Part shown: positions 58,403 to 64,000 of the stretch, piece by piece
Layout of the letters: every line of letters starts with the position of its first letter
Position numbering within the stretch: the stretch's first letter is position 1
Assembly (NCBI GenBank): GCA_964600235.1
Contig: CAZRIV010000018.1
Location: forward strand, 13,522-77,521
Direction: 5' to 3'
DNA: 64,000 nt
Source of the DNA: MWEI01 sp964600235
GTDB taxonomy: Bacteria; Desulfobacterota; Desulfomonilia; UBA1062
Program-made: the position numbers and the translations under genes
The notes under the pieces: generated by a model
What the model was told of the DNA's origin: nothing
Database searches by the model: none
Seen by the model: the letters and a program-made list of their open reading frames with translations, nothing else

Positions 58403-59140
58403 TCAGCCTTCGCGCTCCATGTTGATGAGGTATTTCGCCGCCACCGTGTTCACGGCGACTGCGGTCTTAGCGCCCTTGAGGTGCGCCTTCAGGGCATCCA
58501 GGTCCGACTTCCAGGCCAGGTCGCCCGGCGCAAGGAAGCCGATGCTGCCGGGGGTATGGGCTGTGAAGATGGCGCCGTCCTTGTAGTAATACAGCTGGTC
58601 GCACACCTCGGTGTCATAATCGCGCATGTACGGCGGTATGTCCGTGGGCCTGAACCACAGCTTGATCTCGCGCTCGGCGTCGGCGGCGTTCGCTGAGGCG
58701 TGGATGAGGTTGTCCACCCTGTCGCCTACGAATTTGCCGGCTTCGTCCTTGACCGGCACCACGGTGCCCAGCGCCCGGATGCAGCCCGGCTTCTGCACGC
58801 GTGCGTCGTGCGCGTTGGTGGGGCCTGCGATGTCGCGGATCTTTTTTATGGCTCCGGTGCCCTGGTAGACAAAGGCGATGACCCTGCGCTTCCAGGGCTC
58901 ATCGGGGTAGTGGAGGCGGCCGGTTATGTACTCCAGCAGGGAGGGGTAGAAAAATTTGCCGCGGTGCTCCTCGTAATGCTCTTCTGCAAGCAGGGTGCTG
59001 ACGGATACGATCTTGGTGGCCGCGAAATGCAGCCCGGTGTGGAATTCACTCAGCATGGAAAGGATGTATCCGGTCAATGAGTTCTTCAGGGCGTCGGGCT
59101 TGATGAGCACCAGTGTGTTTTCGCGGTCTTCTTTCGTCAT
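58403..59140 (-). CDS. Extended nucleoside diphosphate kinase-like protein
   Basis: A 245-residue protein. The N-terminal ENTLVLIKPDALKNSLTGYIL and the NLIHASANAADAEREIKLWF segment near 147-166 match the NDK fold, with the catalytic histidine in N-x-x-H. Canonical NDKs (about 140 residues) read N-x-x-H-G-S-D-S-x-x-S-A-x-x-E-I at this site; here Gly and Asp are replaced (HASANAADAEREI), and the protein has an extra C-terminal domain of about 75 residues plus insertions near 85-125. It may still transfer phosphate between nucleotides, or the fold may be reused. AGGAGATCACGC precedes the ATG. It lies upstream of the 41-residue gene. Confidence 0.8.
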   Translation of the reverse strand: MTKEDRENTLVLIKPDALKNSLTGYILSMLSEFHTGLHFAATKIVSVSTLLAEEHYEEHRGKFFYPSLLEYITGRLHYPDEPWKRRVIAFVYQGTGAIKKIRDIAGPTNAHDARVQKPGCIRALGTVVPVKDEAGKFVGDRVDNLIHASANAADAEREIKLWFRPTDIPPYMRDYDTEVCDQLYYYKDGAIFTAHTPGSIGFLAPGDLAWKSDLDALKAHLKGAKTAVAVNTVAAKYLINMEREG

Positions 59141-59301
59141 GCGTGATCTCCTTGCTGGTTGAATTGTCAGCTCTATGCTGTATGATTCCTAGGGTTGATA
59201 CAGTTTTGAGCTTTGCCGTGTCAAGCAAAAGGTTTTAAGGATGAGGCCAGGGGGCTACGCCTGAAACAGCATGACCTGGAGATGACGCACTTCAGCCCTC
59301 C

Positions 59302-60537
59302 TCAGCGTGCCGGGTCGGGGTCCTCCTTCGGCACCCCCTGCCGGGGCAGGGCCTGCACCCAGTCGAAGAACACCTGGTGGAACTGTTCCGGTGCTCCTGC
59401 CTGGCAGTGCTCGCCCGCTCCGTCCGCATCCAGGAATGTATGCATCCTGAAGCTCCGGGCGTTTCTTATGTGCTTCTTGAAAAGCCCGGCCTCCCCAGGG
59501 GGTATGAGGTGGTCCTTGTCACCACGGAGCAGCAGCACGTCGCATGTGATCCTGTCCGCCACCGGCGCCAGGGTGTAGGCCCCGGTCTTCTGCAGGAATT
59601 CGAACGGCGTTTCTCCGCCGATCACCCAGTAGCCGTTCTCGAGCGCCCAGCGCTTCCCGATGTCTGATTTTGCCAGGTGCAGGGCCAGTCTGTTGAACAG
59701 ACCCTTGAAGCCGGATCTGTAGAGGAACCTGCCCAGGGAGGGCATGCCGGCCAGGGCCGCGCTCTTCATGCTGAAGAATCCGCCGAACCCGGCCACTGCA
59801 TCGATGCGCTTTTCGATGGCTGCGGCGCGCATGGCAAGCATGGCCCCCATGCTGATGCCGAGCAGTATCTTCTTCGCTGGGGTGAACTCCGGTACCTCCC
59901 ACTGCATGTAGTCCAGAAGGATCTGAAGGGGCTTCTCCCATTCCGGTATGAATTTCAGTGCGTGTTCGCGCAGCATGTTCGACTGCCCGGGCCCTTCGAA
60001 CAGAACGCACGGGTAACCCCTCTCCCGTGCCGCCGAAGCCGCCCATAAATAGCTCTCCTCGTTGGTTGAATCGAACCCCCCGCACACGAGGATGAAAGGC
60101 TTGGCCGCGTCTCCGGGGAAGTAATAGGCCCTCATGGAGACATTTTCATAGGGTATCTGAAGGATCCTGTGCGGTACGCTCAGCACCTGAAGCGCCCTGG
60201 TGAAGGCAGCTGCGCTCTCTTTGTAGATGCCGGGCCGCCTGGAATCCGTGGGGTGAAGGAAAAACTCGCTGGTGCGGAAATAGTTGGATGCCCGCAGCAG
60301 TGCCTTGCCCCTTCCCGTGGTGTCCTGGGACTCGGCGACCATCTGGGAGCACTTCTGGCCCAGCTCGTACCACGACTCGTACCAGCTCTCGGCGTCTGCA
60401 TTGCGGATGGAGCTCAAGGCGGAAAGACACTCGCCGATGTTCGCGCCGCCGGCAGCAGAGTGGCCCAGTGTGCGCAGAGCCTGGTAGTGGAACGCCTGGG
60501 ATTTGAAAAACCGCAAGATCCGTTTCTTGCCCTTCAT
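59302..60537 (-). CDS. Alpha/beta hydrolase family protein
   Basis: A 411-residue protein; the ATG at 60537 is preferred over one at 60552. The N-terminal 130 residues are a helical lead-in (AFHYQALRTLGHSAAGG, YFRTSEFFLHPTDSRRP) typical of the FrsA/2,6-dihydroxypseudooxynicotine-hydrolase-like group. Then the core has FILVCGGFDSTNEE near 150-163, the nucleophile elbow LGISMGAMLA near 228-237 (Ser in G-x-S-x-G), the acidic residue region LLLRGDKDHLIPPGE near 335-349 and a C-terminal HCQAG histidine near 383. Substrate unknown; C-C or ester hydrolysis is possible. A 22-bp palindrome sits 35 bp upstream. Confidence 0.85.
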   Translation of the reverse strand: MKGKKRILRFFKSQAFHYQALRTLGHSAAGGANIGECLSALSSIRNADAESWYESWYELGQKCSQMVAESQDTTGRGKALLRASNYFRTSEFFLHPTDSRRPGIYKESAAAFTRALQVLSVPHRILQIPYENVSMRAYYFPGDAAKPFILVCGGFDSTNEESYLWAASAARERGYPCVLFEGPGQSNMLREHALKFIPEWEKPLQILLDYMQWEVPEFTPAKKILLGISMGAMLAMRAAAIEKRIDAVAGFGGFFSMKSAALAGMPSLGRFLYRSGFKGLFNRLALHLAKSDIGKRWALENGYWVIGGETPFEFLQKTGAYTLAPVADRITCDVLLLRGDKDHLIPPGEAGLFKKHIRNARSFRMHTFLDADGAGEHCQAGAPEQFHQVFFDWVQALPRQGVPKEDPDPAR

Positions 60538-61145
60538 GGAACCCCCTGTCATGACTTCAACGGAAGCAACTGCAGGGCATTATAATGCACTGCGGATATT
60601 TCAGACAGTACTTTTGTGGGTCCGGCCGGGAGAGTGGGTTTTTATACAATTCCGGATCTTTGCTTATGAAACTTCCTGAAAAGACTTTCGCATGACCTCA
60701 GTGGAGCAATTGAGCCGGGCGTGAAAAACCTTACCTGTACAAATGATGGATCCGGGCCGGATTTCCTGGTGCTGTTAAACGATGCGCATGGGGTTGTGCA
60801 TGAGGATCATGAATAGGGGCCGTATGGAACGAAGCATCCCCGGAAGGTAAGAGCCGGGCTGTGGTTTCATATAGGCATGTTCAATTTCAGTTAGAGAGGC
60901 GGACAGGACAGATCTGCGAAAAAACTTCACTCATGCCAAACCGAACAGAGTGGCATATTATATACATTGCGAATTTTCCTTATATAATGTAAGCTATAAT
61001 ATGTGAAACGCAAGGAATTATAAGGGTGTGGTTGCGACACCATAGTTTATCCGCATTTTGTTTCTATTATGCCCTTATACAGAATTCTATAATATTGATA
61101 TTTCTGCATAGTGATTGTTCGAAGTCAACTGATGGATGATGTTTG
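60538..61145. other. Transition region between GC-rich chromosome and AT-rich island
   Basis: About 600 bp without a supported gene. The left end holds the palindrome upstream of the hydrolase. From about 60950 base composition drops sharply, which continues through the next three genes. TATAAT occurs at 60983-60988 (with TATACA at 60961-60966, 16-bp spacing) and at 60995-61000, and TTATATA/TATATAA form a 7-bp inverted repeat (60958-60964, 60981-60987). These give a weak promoter candidate for the island. No transfer RNA, direct repeat or integrase was found at the junction. Confidence 0.45.
60572..60593. promoter_or_regulatory. 22-bp palindrome, candidate operator of hydrolase gene
   Basis: GCAGGGCATTATAATGCACTGC reads the same on both strands except for one base pair, with GCATTATAATGC perfect in the centre. 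It contains a TATAAT in both orientations, so it overlaps a probable -10 box for the alpha/beta hydrolase (start at 60537, minus strand); no good -35 box is visible. A dimeric repressor or activator site is the simplest reading. The cognate regulator is not known. Confidence 0.45.
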
Positions 61146-61802
61146 ATGGGTGAACTTGGCACATTAATCAAGTTTGGGCAGTATGAGCACCTGCAAAAAT
61201 TACGGGATATAGGTCTTCTTTATTTAAACACTCCGCAATTTTTTTGGGGTGTTGAAGATAAAGAACTCCGTGGTGATCCTTTTGATTGTATTGCTAAAGT
61301 TGCAAGAGGACCAAAAGTAGAACTGACTTTTGCTGATGGCACAGAAATATCTGCAGAGGGCGAGTGGGTTCTAAGAATGTATCCTCCGGAGCCTGATAAG
61401 ATCAACCTCTTCTGTATGTACGCGTTGCGACCACTCATGGAAGGAACCTTTCCCGTAGATAAGAGAAATTTTCAGTTCGGCGATCATGCCTTATTATTAC
61501 TCAACCGTGATGAATTTATGAATAGAGTTGGAATCGCTCTGAAGTCTCAAAAAATTAAGGCAGCAGCAGATCTCGTCGAGTATGTTGAAGACAAGTATAC
61601 TGGAGAACTTGGCCCATTCAAGAAGCTTAAGAGTTTCATGTATCAGTCGGAATGGCGGTTAGTCTGTTCTCATGGACCAGGCGGACCACGAGAAATTACC
61701 ATTGGCAATATCCAGGATATTTCAGTGATATTGCGTAGTGAAGAAATCAACAAGCTAATAAAAATCAGCTTCGAACAAAACACTGCACCGGACTCGGCAT
61801 AG
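61146..61802 (+). CDS. Unknown protein of AT-rich island
   Basis: A 218-residue protein with ATG 61146 (a TTG at 61143 directly precedes). It begins GELGTLIKFGQYEHLQKLRDIGLLYLNTPQFFW, resembling hypothetical proteins that start with a K-F-G...L-Y-x-N-x-x-x-F pattern and often occur in phage or defence-type islands (recognition by memory, not proven). No signal peptide or membrane helix, so it is likely cytoplasmic. Base use is low-GC like the next two genes. Spacing to the kinase gene is short, and the three genes probably form one transcript. Function unknown. Confidence 0.7.
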   Translation: MGELGTLIKFGQYEHLQKLRDIGLLYLNTPQFFWGVEDKELRGDPFDCIAKVARGPKVELTFADGTEISAEGEWVLRMYPPEPDKINLFCMYALRPLMEGTFPVDKRNFQFGDHALLLLNRDEFMNRVGIALKSQKIKAAADLVEYVEDKYTGELGPFKKLKSFMYQSEWRLVCSHGPGGPREITIGNIQDISVILRSEEINKLIKISFEQNTAPDSA

Positions 61803-61849
61803 CCGCGCCGGTGAGCTTTCACGTTGGGCCAGAGGAAGGAAAACGGGTT

Positions 61850-62722
61850 GTGCCAGAGAAAGTTAAGAAACAAGTCTATCTTGATGACAAGACTTATAAC
61901 GTAGTCGATGTTAAGCGCGGTGGTATGGGGCGCGTATGGTTGCTAGAGAACGCATTTGATGATGCATACGACCCCATCCATAAAAGCAGAATTGCAGTCA
62001 AAACTTTTGATTTTACTCCGCAGCACTATGCAATTGAGCAAGAACTCAACTCTTGGGTAGCACTAGATCACAAGAATATTCTTGCTTTGTTACGGATTGG
62101 TCGCTTGAATTACCGCCTTGCTGCAATAATGCTTTGGCTTCAAGGCACGCTAGAAGATGAGTTGGCATCGAAAATAGCATATTCAGAAAAAATCGTGATG
62201 AATATTGCTTTGCAAATAGTAGAAGCTTTGAATTATGCGTTTGAAAAATATCACTTAGTACACTTGGATTTGAAGCCTGCAAATGTATTGATTCGTTCAA
62301 AAGAACCAATATCGATACAGGTAAGTGATTGGGGGATTTCTAGAATTGCCTCGCAAATAGCACAAGCAAATTGGTCCGTAGAGGAGTCAGAAAATCAATT
62401 AACAGCGTATGGTGCAGGGACACCCTTATACATGTCGCCTGAAAGATTTTCGGGAAGTTGGCAAATAGCACCACAAGCAGATATGTATTCTTTAGGAATG
62501 ATGCTCGTTCAATTCCTTACTGGCATACTGCCATTTCGTATTGAAGAAAGGAATCCGTATGAAGAAATTATATGCGGTTCCTATATGGAGAATGTAAGGC
62601 AAATATTACATGTCAAATCCAAAAGGCTTGAGCGAATCATACATTCTTGCATTCATCCTGACGCAAGGATGAGGCCAAGTTCTTATGCTGCTCTGATTTA
62701 TGAACTAAAGCACTGCCTATAA
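61850..62722 (+). CDS. Eukaryotic-type Ser/Thr protein kinase
   Basis: About 290 residues from GTG 61850 (GAGGAAGG upstream); a GTG at 61811 is an alternative without a ribosome site. Kinase motifs: glycine loop RGGMGRVWLL, VAIK-type lysine in IAVKTFDF, helix-C Glu in IEQELNSW, catalytic loop HLDLKPANVLI (Arg of HRD replaced by Leu), metal-binding DWG in VSDWGIS where DFG is usual, and GTPLYMSPERFSG in place of APE. No transmembrane helix and no PASTA or other extracellular domain, so it is a soluble kinase. It likely phosphorylates its neighbour or another island protein. Low-GC composition sets it apart from the chromosome. Confidence 0.88.
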   Translation: MPEKVKKQVYLDDKTYNVVDVKRGGMGRVWLLENAFDDAYDPIHKSRIAVKTFDFTPQHYAIEQELNSWVALDHKNILALLRIGRLNYRLAAIMLWLQGTLEDELASKIAYSEKIVMNIALQIVEALNYAFEKYHLVHLDLKPANVLIRSKEPISIQVSDWGISRIASQIAQANWSVEESENQLTAYGAGTPLYMSPERFSGSWQIAPQADMYSLGMMLVQFLTGILPFRIEERNPYEEIICGSYMENVRQILHVKSKRLERIIHSCIHPDARMRPSSYAALIYELKHCL

Positions 62723-62742
62723 ATGGAAGAGGGTACTTAATT

Positions 62743-63918
62743 ATGTTTAGCCTATTTGGTAAGAAAAAAAAGACAAAAAATATATACGATGAAATACTAG
62801 GCTTTGTCGCCTACCAGAAAACGAGTAGTTTAATCGAAAAAGCCAACAATCTAATGAAGCTCGGGAGAAGAGAGGAGGCAATTGAGGTTTTCTCTCAGGC
62901 AGAAAGTATTGCAGTTAATGCTGTGCAAAACTCTCCTGATTCCTTTCAGGCCAATCTATTGCTCGCATTCTTCTATAAGGAGGCGCAGATAAACGAACGA
63001 GCTGAAGAAATTATTGAAAATCTTCTGAGCTCTGGAAAGTTTAAGATTGATGAAGAAAATCGGATTATTTTAAGAGCCGAGTTACAGAAGCTAAGAAGGG
63101 AGAAACCTAATAGCCATAAGAGCAAAGAAGGATCGCTCGAAGGTTTCACTAAGATATATAGTTGTCAAAACTGTGGGAGGATTATTAATTTTGTGACAAT
63201 GCCTTGTCCTCATTGTCAGTGGTATTCCTCAGATCCATCAAGTCTTGCTCGCTCAATCGTTCTTTCCAATCCAACGATAAAAGTACCAGCTCTTCTTTTG
63301 TTGGCCAGAGAGGTTTCAAAAGGGAGATCGCCATCGGAAGTGGTGGTCAACTTAGATAGTAATGCTAGAGAGTACTATGAAATGCCCGAAAGCGAATCAA
63401 AGCTTAGGTATATGTTCAATCTTCTCCAGCAGAATGCACAAAAGAATATCCGTGATATGAATATGGTTCGTGAGTGCCCAAATTGTGGAGAGAGAATTGT
63501 ATTTAGCCAAGAAGATGAATGTAGCTCCTGCGGTGAATCAATTGGCTGGCCTGATTCTATCAAGTTTCTTGTGTGCTTGGACAATTTAGTATGGTTGTTT
63601 GAACAAAGGGTAGAAGTGTCAAGTTCAAATGAGTTTTCTGAATTTGTGTGCTTATTGGTGGCAATGACTAATGAAATGCTCCGCAAGCAAGAGATTCCAC
63701 CCATGAATAGAAGAAACTATGCGCTTTCGTTAATGCGTGAAATGAAAGCTATCGCGGATGCGAATAGAGGAGCTATTATTGACACAACCAACCCGGAGAA
63801 GTTGAAAATCTACTTAGTAAAGGAAAGCATGCTGGAGGATAGTGAACAATTTGGTTTATTTCTTTACTCCGAGCTGGAGTTCTTTGCAAAGATAATGATC
63901 AACGGAGTAAGTTTGTGA
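62743..63918 (+). CDS. TPR and double zinc-ribbon protein
   Basis: A 391-residue protein. The N-terminal region (about 25-115) has TPR-like helices (EKANNLMKLGRREEAIEVFSQAESIA; QANLLLAFFYKEAQINERAEEII). A first zinc ribbon is near 139-157 (CQNCGRIINFVTMPCPHC) and a second near 241-264 (CPNCGERIVFSQEDECSSC), each with two C-x2-C pairs. The C-terminal 120 residues are helical with no known motif. It starts 21 bp after the kinase gene, so kinase and ribbon protein probably act together. Protein-protein scaffold and nucleic-acid or metal binding are expected; function unknown. Only 82 bp remain after its stop. Confidence 0.75.
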   Translation: MFSLFGKKKKTKNIYDEILGFVAYQKTSSLIEKANNLMKLGRREEAIEVFSQAESIAVNAVQNSPDSFQANLLLAFFYKEAQINERAEEIIENLLSSGKFKIDEENRIILRAELQKLRREKPNSHKSKEGSLEGFTKIYSCQNCGRIINFVTMPCPHCQWYSSDPSSLARSIVLSNPTIKVPALLLLAREVSKGRSPSEVVVNLDSNAREYYEMPESESKLRYMFNLLQQNAQKNIRDMNMVRECPNCGERIVFSQEDECSSCGESIGWPDSIKFLVCLDNLVWLFEQRVEVSSSNEFSEFVCLLVAMTNEMLRKQEIPPMNRRNYALSLMREMKAIADANRGAIIDTTNPEKLKIYLVKESMLEDSEQFGLFLYSELEFFAKIMINGVSL

Positions 63919-64000
63919 ATTACCGTCTGACTCATCAAATAGGGCCTAACACTTATAAGGCCTCCTCGTGTCAATAGGTAAAGCTCTCCCAGACGAAAAG

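Noticed and set aside
63943..63962. GGCCT/AGGCC hairpin near the window end as attC core GCCTAAC
   Set aside because: Arms are 5 bp with no long partner inside the window; the sequence ends before a full site could be judged.

Overview
The window is a GC-rich chromosomal segment, most likely from an anaerobic or syntrophic deltaproteobacterium (Desulfobacterota/Myxococcota-like). The case rests on gene content rather than a marker gene: a molybdopterin oxidoreductase tail, DUF362-ferredoxin and DUF169 proteins, a pair of 2-hydroxyacyl-CoA dehydratase/benzoyl-CoA-reductase-type subunits, large hybrid histidine kinases, a good sigma-54 promoter, and a myxobacterial-style TolQ/ExbD/AgmX-PglI envelope operon. 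No rRNA, tRNA, CRISPR array or insertion sequence was seen.

Left part (1-29 kb): mostly short housekeeping or metabolic operons. These include a thiol-dioxygenase-like cupin, a DUF362 ferredoxin protein, sirtuin and nucleoside phosphorylase, DUF1456 and an RNase D-like nuclease, a nucleotidyltransferase pair beside an attC-like hairpin (5.9-6.6 kb), Hsp33, a tiny Thx-type ribosomal protein too short for ordinary gene calling, AmrB, TtcA-like and DEAD-box proteins, adenine deaminase, a MEDS/PAS hybrid kinase with a REC-HDOD regulator, and a flavodoxin-SCP2 / acyl-CoA hydrolase / DUF169 / nitroreductase / ProX run. An ECF sigma / zinc anti-sigma / Spy-like stress operon and the two dehydratase subunits on the minus strand close this part.

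Centre (29.3-45.9 kb): the most striking feature is a 12-gene, same-strand, tightly coupled operon. It begins at a sigma-54-type promoter and ends at a strong GNRA-loop hairpin. It encodes a TolQ/ExbB channel, two ExbD-like proteins, a small exported protein, a large FHA / TM / Gly-rich / AgmX-PglI energy-transducer protein, an outer-membrane barrel, two exported TPR proteins, and four secreted or lipidated surface proteins (a seven-repeat propeller, a thrombospondin type 3 protein, a VWA plus type 3 repeat lipoprotein, and a five-module PPC-like lipoprotein). The layout resembles the Agl-Glt gliding machine of Myxococcus with a different set of surface proteins, and is best read as a proton-motive-force-driven trans-envelope machine of unknown output.

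Right part (46-60.5 kb): Tex; a nifS-nifU-cysE set linking cysteine synthesis to Fe-S assembly; a TraB/GumN protein; an HxlR-controlled operon with a visible operator (VOC protein, MaoC hydratase, half-size EamA transporter, perhaps a methyltransferase); a periplasmic-solute-sensing hybrid kinase; a 41-residue basic protein; an oversized NDK-like protein; and an alpha/beta hydrolase behind a palindrome.

End (61-64 kb): an abrupt AT-rich, probably transferred island with an unknown protein, a eukaryotic-type Ser/Thr kinase and a TPR/zinc-ribbon protein. It may continue beyond the window and is a candidate signalling or defence module.
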